DNA from: Chromobacterium sp. IIBBL 290-4 | GTDB lineage: Bacteria > Pseudomonadota > Gammaproteobacteria > Burkholderiales > Chromobacteriaceae | DNA: 64,000 bases | Reading direction: 5' to 3' | Assembly: GCF_024207115.1 (NCBI RefSeq) | Contig: NZ_CP100128.1 | Span: 4,836,001-4,900,000 of the forward strand | Shown: positions 54,239-63,330 of the stretch, piece after piece | How the letters are laid out: every line of letters begins with the position of its first letter | How positions within the stretch are numbered: position 1 is the stretch's first letter | Translations under genes and position numbers: made by a program | The notes under the pieces: generated by a model | Told to the model about the DNA's origin: nothing | What the model saw: the letters and a program-made list of their open reading frames with translations, nothing else | The model's database searches: none

Positions 54239-55159
54239 CTAACGGCAAGCCAGCAGCTGCCGCTTCACCCACTGATGCGCGGCGTCGCCGGCATGGCGCT
54301 GGTGGCTATAGATTTTCAATTGATAGGGCGGGATCGCGAATGGCGGCGGCAGTAGCCGGATGCCCGCGGCCTCGGCCAATATGCGAGCCGCGCGGCCCGG
54401 CAGCGTCATGATCAGCTCGCTGCGGCCGATGATGAAAGGCGCGGCCAGCACCGATGGCAGCTGCAGTGCCACATCGCGCGCCAGCCCCAATTGCTCCAAC
54501 ACATGATCCACCACCCCGCGCGGCTCGTTCCACGGCGTCACCACCGCGTGGCGCTCGGCCAAATACGCATCCAGCGGCAGCGTTTCACCTATGCGCGGAT
54601 GATGCGCAGACGCCGCCGCCACATATTCATCTTCCAGCCAGTCGAATTCGTCCACGCCCTCCGGCGTGGAGCCGCCCTGCTCTGAATAACCCAGCGCGAA
54701 GTCTATGCTGCCCGCCAGCAACTCCTCCAGCGGCACTTTCTGGCCAGTCTGCAGCACCCGGAAACGCAAGCGCGGCGCTACCCGGCCCAGGCTCTCCCAT
54801 AAAGCGGGCAGCACCGCGAGGGCGGTGTAATCGGTTGCGGCCAGCGTAAACAGCCTGTCGCTGCTGCCGGGATCGAAGTCCAAGCCCTGCCGCAAACCGT
54901 CAGCCAAGAGCGACAGCGCCTGCTCCACCACGGCCGACAAGCGCCGCGCACGCTCGGTCGGCCGCATTTCCCGTCCGGTGCGCAGGAACAGCTCATCCCC
55001 AACGGCGTCCCGCAGCCGCGACAGCGCATGGCTGCATGCCGAAGGGCTGATGGCCAGCGCATCGGCGGCGGACTGCACCGAACGGCGGCGGTACAAGGCA
55101 TCGAACACCCTTAGCAGATTGAGATCCAGGCCGCGCAGACTATCGTGAATATTGTTCAT
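54239..55159 (-). CDS. LysR-type regulator
   Basis: Regulator of 306 residues: helix-turn-helix LNLLRVFDALYRRRSVQSAADALAISPSACSHALSRLRDAVGD, then a co-inducer domain. The DLNLLRVFDAL start belongs to the NodD/GcvA-like branch. I chose MNNIHDSL at 55159; ATGs at 55189 and an upstream start at 55204 are possible. It is divergent from the GNAT gene at 55240. Confidence 0.88.
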   Translation of the reverse strand: MNNIHDSLRGLDLNLLRVFDALYRRRSVQSAADALAISPSACSHALSRLRDAVGDELFLRTGREMRPTERARRLSAVVEQALSLLADGLRQGLDFDPGSSDRLFTLAATDYTALAVLPALWESLGRVAPRLRFRVLQTGQKVPLEELLAGSIDFALGYSEQGGSTPEGVDEFDWLEDEYVAAASAHHPRIGETLPLDAYLAERHAVVTPWNEPRGVVDHVLEQLGLARDVALQLPSVLAAPFIIGRSELIMTLPGRAARILAEAAGIRLLPPPFAIPPYQLKIYSHQRHAGDAAHQWVKRQLLACR

Positions 55160-55239
55160 TTCATGCTGAAAATAATGCACTGTATTCATTCTACCAATCC
55201 GCATTAAGATGAGGCCATCAATCGTTTACGGAGCCCCTC

Positions 55240-55746
55240 ATGGCCGACATCGCCATCACCGCAGCCCAACCGCAGGACGCGGCCGACATCCATCGCTTCA
55301 TCACCGAGCTGGCCATCTACGAGCGCGCCGAGCATGAGGTGACGGCCAGCGTCGCCGACATCGAAGCCACCCTGTTCGGCCCCGAAGCCAAGGCCCAGGC
55401 CCTGATGTGCCGCGTCGACGGCGAACTGTCCGGCTTCGCCGTCTACTTTTTCAGCTATTCCACTTGGCTGGGCAAAAACGGCTTATACCTGGAAGACCTG
55501 TACGTCACGCCGGAACAACGCGGCGCGGGCGCCGGCAAGGCCCTGCTGCAATATCTGGCGCAACTGGCCTGCGAGAAAGACTGCGGCCGCTTCGAATGGA
55601 GCGTGCTGGACTGGAATCAGCCGGCGATCGATTTTTACCAGTCGATAGGCGCCAAGCCGCAGGCCGAGTGGATACGCTACCGCCTGGCCGGCGACGATCT
55701 CAGACAATTCGGCGCAGCCGCATCGCGCGAGCGCGCGCCCGCCTAG
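55240..55746 (+). CDS. GNAT acetyltransferase, SSAT-like
   Basis: Protein of 168 residues. The order matches diamine/spermidine N-acetyltransferase-like enzymes: FITELAIYERAEHEV near the start, GFAVYFFSYSTWLGKNGLYLEDLYVTPEQRGAGAGKALL (acetyl-CoA loop RGAGAG), then RFEWSVLDWNQPAIDFYQSIGAKP. Substrate could be a polyamine or amino acid derivative; not provable here. Divergent from the LysR gene, which may control it. Confidence 0.88.
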   Translation: MADIAITAAQPQDAADIHRFITELAIYERAEHEVTASVADIEATLFGPEAKAQALMCRVDGELSGFAVYFFSYSTWLGKNGLYLEDLYVTPEQRGAGAGKALLQYLAQLACEKDCGRFEWSVLDWNQPAIDFYQSIGAKPQAEWIRYRLAGDDLRQFGAAASRERAPA

Positions 55747-55892
55747 GCCAGTGTCCGCCGGCCGCGCCAGCTGCTACAGTCTCCATCGGCATGCCGCGCG
55801 AGCGTCGCGGCGCAAGGCGCGAGCGTTTCGGCATAGCAAGCTCAGCCGGTTTCGCGCATGCTTTCCCTACCCGCAAACAAAGGAGAATCGAA

Positions 55893-56438
55893 ATGCGCGT
55901 TACTCTGCTGATCGCCAGCCTGTTCACCCTGCCGCTGGCCGCCCAGGCCGATGAGTTCAAGCTCGTCAGCGCCAATATCGCCGAAGGCCAAAGCTTGAGC
56001 CTGAAGCAGGTCTATCGCGGCTTCGGCTGCGAAGGCGGCAATGTCTCGCCACAGCTGTCCTGGAGCGGCGCGCCGGCCGGCGCCAAGAGTTTCGCCATCA
56101 CCGCCTACGACCCGGACGCGCCGACCGGCAGCGGCTGGTGGCATTGGACCGTGGTCAATCTGCCAGCTAACGTCCATTCTTTGCCGGAAGGCGCAGGCAG
56201 CATCGGCGGCAAATTGCCCGCCGGCGCCGTGCAGGGCCGCACCGATTTCGGCGAGTCGCGCTTCGGCGGCGCATGCCCGCCGGTCGGCGACAAACCGCAC
56301 CGCTATCAATTCACCGTCTGGGCGCTGAAAACGGACAGGCTGCCGGTGGACGCCAACGCCAGCGGCGCGTTGGTGGGCTATATGCTCAACGCCAATGCGC
56401 TGGCCAAAGCCACCCTCACCGCCACTTACGGCCGTTAA
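55893..56438 (+). CDS. YbhB/YbcL-family (PEBP/RKIP-like) secreted protein
   Basis: Protein of 181 residues with a signal peptide (MRVTLLIASLFTLPLAAQA). The PEBP core is present: NVSPQLSWSGAPAGAKSFAITAYDPDAPTGSGWWHW and the GACPP motif in FGGACPPVGDKPHRYQFTVWAL. Bacterial members are of uncertain role. AGGAG lies before ATG 55893. The AraC gene follows at once. Confidence 0.9.
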   Translation: MRVTLLIASLFTLPLAAQADEFKLVSANIAEGQSLSLKQVYRGFGCEGGNVSPQLSWSGAPAGAKSFAITAYDPDAPTGSGWWHWTVVNLPANVHSLPEGAGSIGGKLPAGAVQGRTDFGESRFGGACPPVGDKPHRYQFTVWALKTDRLPVDANASGALVGYMLNANALAKATLTATYGR

Positions 56439-56445
56439 GCGCTTG

Positions 56446-57246
56446 ATGTCCGCCCCCAGCCACCGCATCAGCCGCATAGAGGCCGGAGAAATCCGCGCCC
56501 GCCTGCCGCAAAACATCAAGCGGGTGCCCGTGTTCGCGCCGGCGCTTTGCCGCGTCCGCCTGGGCGTCAAACGCATCTGGCTGGGCGAGCGGGAAATGTC
56601 GGCGGGGCCGGAGCGGCTGGTGCTGCTGCCGGCCGGCATCGAGGCGGACATCGCCAATCTTCCCGGACCGGACGGCTATCTCGCCGACATCGTCAGCCTG
56701 CCGCCAGGCCTGTTGAACGACTTCCGCCTGCGGCACGGGCCGCTGCTGCTCCAACAGAGGCCGGGCTTCGAGCTCTGCCCGCGGCTGGAGCCGCGCGTCG
56801 AATCTGCCTGGAATGCCCTGCTGGACAGCCTGCGCGCGAATGACCCGCCGGAAATGTCGGCTCATCATGCTTGCGGCGTGCTGCTGGCCCTCGCGTTGGC
56901 GGGGCAGATCGAACCGCTGCTGCGCCCCGCCGCCGGCGGCATCACCGAGCGGGTGCGGCATTTGCTGCTGCTCGATCCCGCCGCCAGCTGGAGCGTGGAC
57001 ATGGCGGCGCGCCGGCTCAATCAAGGCGCGTCGACCTTGCGCCGCCATCTGGCCGAAGAAGGCAGCAGTTTTCGCGGCATACTGGAAAGCCTGCGCATGG
57101 GGCTGGCCCTGCAGCAAGTGCAAAACGGCGAGCGAGCCATCGCCGACATCGCAGTCAGCAGCGGCTATGCCTCCGCTTCGCGCTTCAGCGCCCGCTTTCG
57201 CCAACGCTACGGACTGACGCCCAGCGAACTGCGCCGCACGCTGTGA
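56446..57246 (+). CDS. AraC-type transcription regulator
   Basis: Protein of 266 residues. The N-terminal 165 residues are a putative sensor domain without clear motif; the C-terminal 100 contain the double helix-turn-helix (WSVDMAARRLNQGASTLRRHLAEEG, IADIAVSSGYASASRFSARFRQRYGLTPSELR). It begins eight bases after the YbhB-like gene, so they may be co-transcribed. Confidence 0.88.
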   Translation: MSAPSHRISRIEAGEIRARLPQNIKRVPVFAPALCRVRLGVKRIWLGEREMSAGPERLVLLPAGIEADIANLPGPDGYLADIVSLPPGLLNDFRLRHGPLLLQQRPGFELCPRLEPRVESAWNALLDSLRANDPPEMSAHHACGVLLALALAGQIEPLLRPAAGGITERVRHLLLLDPAASWSVDMAARRLNQGASTLRRHLAEEGSSFRGILESLRMGLALQQVQNGERAIADIAVSSGYASASRFSARFRQRYGLTPSELRRTL

Positions 57247-57269
57247 CCGCGCCGCTCACCCCAGCTCAA

Positions 57270-57683
57270 TCAAACTTCTGCATGGCCGGCCTGCCGCAGC
57301 TCCAGCAGATTGCCTGCGGGGTCGCGCAGGAAAAGCTGCGTCAACCGGTCCGCCGCCACATTGCGCTGGCTGAAAAACTCCACACCCAGACTGTTTAGCG
57401 CCTCTGCGGCCTGGGCCAGGCTGTCCACGGTCAAGGCGACATGATTGGCCACCGGATCCCGTCCCGGCCCCTGGGCATAACGCGACTCACCCGCATTGCC
57501 CAGCACATGCAGCTGCCGCGCATCCGGCAGATCAAGAAAACATCCCGGCACCCCGGGGATGTCCCAACGCGAGGCATCGGTCTCCAGGCCCATGACCTGT
57601 TGATAAAAATCCCGCATGGCTTCCACTTTTCCCGGCGGAACGGCAAATCCCACATGATGAAGCGCTTGTACTGAAATTTTCAT
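57270..57683 (-). CDS. VOC-family (glyoxalase/dioxygenase fold) protein
   Basis: Protein of 137 residues with the two beta-alpha-beta-beta-beta units of the vicinal oxygen chelate fold: ALHHVGFAVPPGKVEAMRDFYQQVMGLE, FLDLPDARQLHVLG, ANHVALTVDSLAQAAEAL and FLRDPAGNLLELRQ. Metal ligands His (HHVGF), His (NHVAL) and Glu (LLELR) are present. Glyoxalase, ring-cleavage or resistance functions are all possible. It is divergent from the MarR gene. AAGGAG precedes the ATG. Confidence 0.85.
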   Translation of the reverse strand: MKISVQALHHVGFAVPPGKVEAMRDFYQQVMGLETDASRWDIPGVPGCFLDLPDARQLHVLGNAGESRYAQGPGRDPVANHVALTVDSLAQAAEALNSLGVEFFSQRNVAADRLTQLFLRDPAGNLLELRQAGHAEV

Positions 57684-57732
57684 GACTGCTCCTTGTTGAA
57701 TGGCGCAGAGAAAATAATACGCTTAGCTTATA

Positions 57733-57747
57733 GTTAGTTAACCTAAC
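57733..57747. promoter_or_regulatory. Palindromic operator candidate in the VOC-MarR intergenic region
   Basis: GTTAG and CTAAC form an inverted repeat with a 5-base gap (TTAAC), in an AT-rich 120-base region between divergent genes. It is a natural site for the MarR protein encoded alongside. Confidence 0.45.
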
Positions 57748-57818
57748 CATATCAATATATCGACGATTTGTTGCTTTTCCACTAGCATCCAAGCAGCTCC
57801 CAGACTGTGCGATCCATC

Positions 57819-58349
57819 ATGCCCATTGCCGACAATGAAGACGACTCCCCGCTGCCAATGCCCCATCTGCAACTGATGCGGGAAACCATGTCTGCGGGCG
57901 AGGCGGCCGATGGCGCGACGGCGGGATTGCTGTTGCTATGGCTGGGCGACGACGCGCTCAAACTGGTCAATGACAGGCTGGATGAGCACGGCTTGTCGGA
58001 GAACAAGCTGCAAGTGCTCATGCTGTTCCTGCTGCAGGAAAAGGGCTGCTTTGGCGAGGATCCGCCCACGCCCTCCAGCATCGCCAACTACTGCAGCATC
58101 ACCCGCGCCTCCGCCACCGGCTTGCTGGACTGGCTGGAGAAACGCGCCCTGATCGCCAGAGTTCCCCACCCCACCGACCGCCGCAGCTTGCAGTTGAAGC
58201 TGACAGACCACGCCCGAACCTTGCTGGAGCACGCGCTGCCAGGCTTCTGGCGCGCATGTTCGGCGCTCACCGACGCGCTGAGCGCGCAAGAAAAAAGCCA
58301 GCTGCTGCAACTGCTGGCCAAAATATGGCAGGCGACGCAGGCCAAATGA
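57819..58349 (+). CDS. MarR-family regulator
   Basis: Protein of 176 residues. The winged helix-turn-helix is TPSSIANYCSITRASATGLLDWLEKRALIARVPHPTDRRSLQLKLTDHA, with the wing Asp-Arg-Arg motif of the family. The ATG at 57819 is preferred over GTG 57807. Divergent from the VOC gene, which it probably represses together with itself. Confidence 0.88.
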   Translation: MPIADNEDDSPLPMPHLQLMRETMSAGEAADGATAGLLLLWLGDDALKLVNDRLDEHGLSENKLQVLMLFLLQEKGCFGEDPPTPSSIANYCSITRASATGLLDWLEKRALIARVPHPTDRRSLQLKLTDHARTLLEHALPGFWRACSALTDALSAQEKSQLLQLLAKIWQATQAK

Positions 58350-58381
58350 TTTGACCTGCGCCGGATCGGAACCCGCCCGAA

Positions 58382-59329
58382 TCAGCGGAAACGCAATAGC
58401 GCCGATTCATCCACTCCCATGCCGATTTTTCCGCCTATGAACAGCGCCCCGCCCAAGCGCGCGGCCTCTCTGGCTGACAAGGTCAGAACCAGTTCGCCCC
58501 AAGCCGTCGCCGCTTTGACTTTCACACCCTCCGCCAACGCGCTCAATTCGACAATCGTCGCGGCAGGCTGATCGTCCCCCAGCAGGATGGCGGCCGGCGG
58601 AATCGCCGCCTGCTCGCCGACATTGTCGTAGCCGATGAAGCGCGCCAGCCACGCATCGGCCGGCTGCGCCAGCAGCGCTTGCGGCGCCGCGCATTGCAGC
58701 AGGCGTCCCGCTTTCAACACCGCCACCCGGTCGGCCAGCGCGAAAGCCTCGTCTCTATCATGGGTGACGATGATGGCCGGCATGCCGGCCTCGCGCAGCA
58801 AGCCGCGGAATTCCCCTTGCAATTGGCGGCGCAAGTCCGCGTCCAGGCTGGAGAACGGCTCGTCCAGCAACAACAGCCGCGGCTGCGTCGCCAGCGCCCG
58901 CGCCAGCGCCACGCGCTGCTGCTCGCCGCCGGACAGCGTCCACACCTTGCGCTTGCCGTGCTCGGCCAGGCCCACCCTATGCAACATGGCCTGCGCCCGG
59001 GCGGCGGTCTCGCGCCGGTTCGCGCCCTGCTCGATCAGGCCGAACATCACATTGCCCAGCGCGTCCAGATGCGGAAACAGCGCGAAATCCTGGAACATCA
59101 GCGCGAAGCCGCGCCGCTCCGGCGGCAGCCGCGACACATCCGCGCCGTCAAAGCGCAGCTCGCCGCTGTCCGGCGCCACCAGGCCGGCTATCATTTTCAA
59201 CAGCGTGCTCTTGCCGCAGCCGGAAGGCCCCAGCAAGGCCAGCGTTTCGCCCTCAGCCATGGCGAGCGAGACATCGTCGGCCACCACGCGCGAGCCGAAG
59301 CGTTTATTCAGATTGCGCAGCGTCAGCAC
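58382..59329 (-). CDS. thiQ: Thiamine ABC transporter ATP-binding protein, ThiQ-like
   Basis: ATPase of 315 residues: P-loop LLGPSGCGKSTLLKM, signature LSGGEQQRVALARAL, Walker B LLLLDEPFSSLD and switch His in IIVTHDRDEAFAL. I chose GTG 59329, six bases after AAGGAGG, over the ATG at 59368. It overlaps the permease gene by 26 bases. It is longer than E. coli ThiQ and carries a C-terminal TOBE-like extension as in FbpC/PotA. The TPP riboswitch at the head of the operon points to thiamine or its phosphate as cargo. Confidence 0.85.
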   Translation of the reverse strand: MLTLRNLNKRFGSRVVADDVSLAMAEGETLALLGPSGCGKSTLLKMIAGLVAPDSGELRFDGADVSRLPPERRGFALMFQDFALFPHLDALGNVMFGLIEQGANRRETAARAQAMLHRVGLAEHGKRKVWTLSGGEQQRVALARALATQPRLLLLDEPFSSLDADLRRQLQGEFRGLLREAGMPAIIVTHDRDEAFALADRVAVLKAGRLLQCAAPQALLAQPADAWLARFIGYDNVGEQAAIPPAAILLGDDQPAATIVELSALAEGVKVKAATAWGELVLTLSAREAARLGGALFIGGKIGMGVDESALLRFR

Positions 59330-60875
59330 GGTCGCCCTCCTTCGCGCCGGCGCCGCCGGCGGTTTCAATGATCCAGAATGCCAGCAAGGCCAGCAGCATC
59401 AACAGGCAGGAAAGCTGCATCGCCGCGTCGGCGTTGGCCTGCCCCGGCCGCCCCAGCCGCTGATAGATCAGCGTGGTCAGCGTCAGCCATTCCGGCCGCG
59501 ACAAAAACAGCGTGACGGCGAACTCCCCCACCGCGGTGGCGGCGGCGAAAGCCAGGCCGCGCCGCAAAGCCGGCTGCAGCAGCGGCCATTGCACGCGCAG
59601 GAAAGTCCGCCAGGGGCTCGCGCCCAGGCTGCGCGCCGCGGCGGCCCAGTGCGCCGGCTGCCCGTCCAGCGCCGCCAACACCGCTTTAGCCACAAAGGGA
59701 TAAGCCAGCAAGGCGTAAGCGCCCAATAGCAAGCCCGAGGCGGCGCTCCATTGCGGATACAGCAGCAGCAAACCGAACGCCGCGCAAACCGGCGAGATGA
59801 TGAAAGGCAGAAACATGGCGGCGCGCATGGCCAGGCTGCGGCCGCTGGCGAAAGCGTGCAACAAACCCAGGCCGCCGGCCAGCAACACCGTCAAAGCGGT
59901 GAAGCGGGCGCTGTTCCACAAGGCCAGCCGGACATCCTCATCCCACAAAGCCAGCCAGGACGATGCGGCGCCCAGGCCGCGCCAGCACACGGCCAGCAAA
60001 GGCAAGCCGCCGAACAGCAGCAAGACCGCCATCGCCAAGGTCAGCGCCAGCCGCTCCAGCGGATTCGACGCCGGCCTGAGCGGCAAGGGCTCCGCCTTCG
60101 CCGCCGTCGCCAGCCGACGCGCCAGCCAGGCATAGGCCGCCGCCGCCGCGCCGCACACCAGCAACACCAGCAAGGCCAGCGCGCCGGCGTCGGCCAGATT
60201 CAATTCGTAAGCCACCAGCGAATAGATTTCCACCTCCAGCGTGGCATAGCGCTGGCCCCCCAGGATCAGCGCCAGGCCAAAACCGGAAAAACAATACAGA
60301 AACACCAGGCACAGGCTGGACAGCAGCCAGGGCAGCGCCGCCGGCCACTCCACCCGCCAAAACGCCCGCCACGGCGACGCGCCCAGGGTGCGGGCAGCGG
60401 CCAGACGGCTGGCCGGCACTTGGGCAAAGCCGTCGCAAGCGGCGCGCACCACCAGCGGCAGATTGAAAAACAGATTGCCGTACAACAGCAGCCAGGGCGT
60501 GTCCTGCAGATTGACGCCGAACAGGCCGTGCGGGCCGAACAAGGCCAGCACGCCCATCGCCGCCACCAGGGTGGGCATGACGAAGGGCAACATCAACAGC
60601 CGTAAAACCACGGCGCGGCCGTAAAAGCGGTAGCGCGCCAACAGCCAGGCCAAGGGCACGCCGACCAATACGCAGGCCAGGCAAGTCGCCGCGGCCTGGC
60701 CCAGCGACCACCACAGCCGGCCGCGCAGATAAGGATCGCTCAGCAAATCCAGGTGGAACTGCATGCCGCCCTCGGCCAGCAGCCGGCACAAGGGCGCAAT
60801 CGCCAACAGCAGTAGAAATGACAAAGGCAGGCCGGCGAGCGCCAGCCTGGATGCGGCAAACTGCTTCAAACACAT
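59304..60875 (-). CDS. thiP: Thiamine ABC transporter permease, ThiP-like
   Basis: Fused permease of 523 residues with about twelve membrane segments and two EAA loops (one in RTLGASPWRAFWRVEWP, the second in RSLGASPWRTFLRVQWP). The two-half layout is that of ThiP and FbpB. The frame is open upstream to 61292, but ATG 60875 gives a membrane start and overlaps the acetyltransferase stop by 10 bases. SGFGLALILGGQRYATLEVEIY resembles ThiP. Confidence 0.88.
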   Translation of the reverse strand: MCLKQFAASRLALAGLPLSFLLLLAIAPLCRLLAEGGMQFHLDLLSDPYLRGRLWWSLGQAAATCLACVLVGVPLAWLLARYRFYGRAVVLRLLMLPFVMPTLVAAMGVLALFGPHGLFGVNLQDTPWLLLYGNLFFNLPLVVRAACDGFAQVPASRLAAARTLGASPWRAFWRVEWPAALPWLLSSLCLVFLYCFSGFGLALILGGQRYATLEVEIYSLVAYELNLADAGALALLVLLVCGAAAAAYAWLARRLATAAKAEPLPLRPASNPLERLALTLAMAVLLLFGGLPLLAVCWRGLGAASSWLALWDEDVRLALWNSARFTALTVLLAGGLGLLHAFASGRSLAMRAAMFLPFIISPVCAAFGLLLLYPQWSAASGLLLGAYALLAYPFVAKAVLAALDGQPAHWAAAARSLGASPWRTFLRVQWPLLQPALRRGLAFAAATAVGEFAVTLFLSRPEWLTLTTLIYQRLGRPGQANADAAMQLSCLLMLLALLAFWIIETAGGAGAKEGDRADAAQSE

Positions 60876-61417
60876 ACTCCAGACAACGGCCAATCGGCCG
60901 TCAACACATCCTCGCAACCGTCTTCGTCGCGCACCTGGCCCACTTTGGAGAAACCCAGCTGCGCCGCCAGCGCCTGCGAGGGCAGATTGCCCGGCTCGAT
61001 GGACAACACCAGCCGCTTGACGCCGCCCTGCGCCGCCGCCCAGCCCGCCATCGCCAATAGCGCCTCGCGGGCATAGCCCCGGCGGCGGAAAGCGGGATAA
61101 ACGGCGTAGCCCAGCTCGACATCGCCATAGCCGTTGAGATAAGGATGGCCGGGCCGCGTGTGGAAATTGATATGCCCGACCATGGCCAGATCGTCGCGAC
61201 GCAGCATGGCGCGCACCGACCATGGCGCGTAAGCCGGATCGTCCGCCATGTCCTGCAGCCGCATCGCCATCAGTTCCCGCTCCCGCAGCCAATCGGCATC
61301 CGGCGGAAAACCCAGGGTTCGCGCCGCCGCGCCGGCATCGCCGCGCAAACAGGCTTGCAAGCCGGCGGCGTCCAGATGGCGCAGCATCAGCCTAGGGGAA
61401 ACAATATCGTCAATCAT
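60866..61417 (-). CDS. GNAT acetyltransferase (RimJ/RimL type) in the thiamine operon
   Basis: Protein of 183 residues with the RimL-like layout: SPRLMLRHLDAAGL at the N-terminus, GYGDVELGYAVYPAFRRRGYAREAL (acetyl-CoA loop RRRGYA) and RLVLSIEPGNLPSQALAAQLGFSKVG. It sits between thiB (67 bases upstream) and thiP (10-base overlap). Its substrate is unknown. No thiamine-linked acetylation is known to me, so it may be a passenger gene. Confidence 0.88.
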   Translation of the reverse strand: MIDDIVSPRLMLRHLDAAGLQACLRGDAGAAARTLGFPPDADWLRERELMAMRLQDMADDPAYAPWSVRAMLRRDDLAMVGHINFHTRPGHPYLNGYGDVELGYAVYPAFRRRGYAREALLAMAGWAAAQGGVKRLVLSIEPGNLPSQALAAQLGFSKVGQVRDEDGCEDVLTADWPLSGVCV

Positions 61418-61484
61418 CGCGGCGCTCTTTAGATAAACATGCTTCGATCATGACAGAAATCGACCGAAGCATGCCATCGCGGCA

Positions 61485-62501
61485 TCAGTTGCCCGACTTC
61501 AGCACCACTCGCGTCCAGCGGCTGACCCAGCCGCGCTGCTTGGCGGCCAGGACGGCGCTGTCAGGCGTGTCGTGCGCCGCCGGCTGTTCGGCATGCTTGT
61601 ACACCGGGTCCAGCGCGATATTGTCCAGCGCCGGGTACATCCACATCCGGGTGGGGATGTCCTTTTGCACCGCGTCCGAGCGCAGGAAGGCGATGAACTG
61701 CTGCGCCACCTTGGCCTCCTTGCCGCCCTTGACCAGTGCCGCGCCTTCCACCTGGCGGAACACGCCGCCTTGCAGGAACAGATTGCCGGTCGGCGCGTCG
61801 GCCAGCTTTTCCTTGCTGTAGAACACTTCCGCCGCCGGGCTGGTGGCATAGCTCAGCACGATGGGACGGCTGCCGCCATTCTTGGAGAAGTCGGTGTAAT
61901 AGGCTTCGGTCCAGCCCTTGCTCACTTTCAGGCCGTTGTCGCGCAGCTTGCCCCACAGCGCGAAAGCCTTGTCTTCGCCGAAAGCGTGGATAGTGGAAGC
62001 CAGGAAAGCCAGGCCCGGGCTGGAGGTGGCCGGATTTTCCACCACCAGCAGATTCTTGTAGGCCGGCTGCGTCAAGTCGCTCAAGGTTTTGGGCAGCGGC
62101 AGCTTGTTCTTGGCGAACCAGGCCTTGTCGTAGTTCAAGGCCACATAGCCATAGTCGATGGCGGCCGCGCCGGGCAGGCTCACCTTGCCGCGCTTGGCCA
62201 GTTCCGCCGGCAAAGGCGCCAGCGCGCCGGCCTGCTCGGCCTTGCCGATCAGACTGTTGTCGATGCCGAACACCACGTCGGCGATGGGATTGGACTTGGT
62301 CAGAATCAGCTTGTTGACCATCTCGCCGGCGTCGCCGGCCTTGATGATGGATACCTTGGCGCCGGTCTGCTTTTCGAAAGCGGCCAACTGCTGCTTATCA
62401 AGGCTGAAGGAGCTATGCGCCAATACGCGCAGTTCGGCGGCCTGGGCGGACAAGCCCGCCAGGCTCAGGGCGAGGACAACAAGCTTGGATTGCAACTTCA
62501 T
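61485..62501 (-). CDS. thiB: Thiamine-binding periplasmic protein, ThiB-like
   Basis: Solute-binding protein of 338 residues with a signal peptide (LVVLALSLAGLSAQA). ThiB-like features are ELRVLAHSSFSLDKQQLAAFEKQTGAKVSIIKAGDAGEMVNKLILTK, DVVFGIDNSLIGKAEQAG and IDYGYVALNYDKAWF. ATG 62501 has GGAGA upstream. It is the first gene after the TPP riboswitch and delivers thiamine to ThiP/ThiQ. Confidence 0.9.
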   Translation of the reverse strand: MKLQSKLVVLALSLAGLSAQAAELRVLAHSSFSLDKQQLAAFEKQTGAKVSIIKAGDAGEMVNKLILTKSNPIADVVFGIDNSLIGKAEQAGALAPLPAELAKRGKVSLPGAAAIDYGYVALNYDKAWFAKNKLPLPKTLSDLTQPAYKNLLVVENPATSSPGLAFLASTIHAFGEDKAFALWGKLRDNGLKVSKGWTEAYYTDFSKNGGSRPIVLSYATSPAAEVFYSKEKLADAPTGNLFLQGGVFRQVEGAALVKGGKEAKVAQQFIAFLRSDAVQKDIPTRMWMYPALDNIALDPVYKHAEQPAAHDTPDSAVLAAKQRGWVSRWTRVVLKSGN

Positions 62502-62563
62502 GGAATTCTCCGTGCGAAAACGACGGAGCAAGCGGGCCAGGCGGGACGCATTCCCGCGCATCA

Positions 62564-62639
62564 CGCTCCCTCCGCTGGCATGACCCAGATCAGGTTCTCA
62601 GGGTGTCTCTCAGCCCGCATGGCGGGCACCCCCGGCGAC
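62564..62639 (-). ncRNA. TPP riboswitch (THI element)
   Basis: On the minus strand the conserved parts are in order: GGGGTGCCC, GGCTGAGAGA, ACCCTGAGAACCTGATCTGG and ATGCCAGCGGAGGGA. This is the TPP aptamer. The thiB start is about 63 bases downstream. GCGGGA/TCCCGC (62552-62557 with 62541-62546) may be part of the expression platform. High thiamine diphosphate should switch the transporter operon off. Confidence 0.95.
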
Positions 62640-62883
62640 AGTCCGCCAGTATAGCCGACCTGATGTCTTTCCGGCACCCATCTCAGGCAGCGTGAACAGC
62701 GTAGCCACTCGTTCAGCTCCAAAATTTCCTGGACCCAGCACTTGAAGATGTCTGGCGCCGGCTCAAGATAAATGCTGAAAGCATTAATTCGCAGCCAGGC
62801 TTCATGCCTTCCACTTATCGAATGGATAAAACGCATGCCGACACCTGCCCCAAACGCCATATCCGTGAAAATGCGATGATCGA

Positions 62884-63159
62884 ATGACTGAGAAATTCAT
62901 TTCCGCGATTCAACGAATCCGCTTCTCCTTTATGCAGCTCCGCTGGAGAAAGGCGCTGATCGGCTTGGCAACTGCCATGCTCTTTCTGATGCTATTGTCC
63001 CCGGAGCTTGCTTTCTTTAGTTTTTTACTGGATGCAGTCGTGATCGACGCCATCCTGATCTTCGCCGGGTTTCAGCTGGCTCACTATTGGGCATATGTCA
63101 AATATGTCTTCGGTCAAATATCCCAAACCCTCCGCGCCACAATCAAAGAAAAGCAATAG
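62884..63159 (+). CDS. Small membrane protein of unknown function
   Basis: Protein of 91 residues with a basic N-terminus (AIQRIRFSFMQLRWRKA) and two hydrophobic segments (LIGLATAMLFLMLLSPELAFFSFLL and AVVIDAILIFAGFQLAHYW). I do not recognise a family. Nothing around it suggests a role: the thiamine operon is divergent and a DUF1800 gene follows 170 bases on. No strong ribosome site is seen, so it is tentative. Confidence 0.45.
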   Translation: MTEKFISAIQRIRFSFMQLRWRKALIGLATAMLFLMLLSPELAFFSFLLDAVVIDAILIFAGFQLAHYWAYVKYVFGQISQTLRATIKEKQ

Positions 63160-63330
63160 CACGAGCAAAGCCAACCCCCTTGATGACATTCAAATCCCAG
63201 TCGACTCGCGGCCAAAAGCCTTTGCCTTGATGCCATAAACATTCCCTCACAGTTTCCGCCCCGCCTTCACATCCAACTAAAAATAGGCCGCTAAGCTGAC
63301 ATGGCTACGCTTGGACCCGGACTCTCCGCC

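Noticed and set aside
62561..62860. 99-residue minus-strand ORF covering the TPP riboswitch
   Set aside because: Its second half is the riboswitch aptamer and no family or ribosome site supports it.
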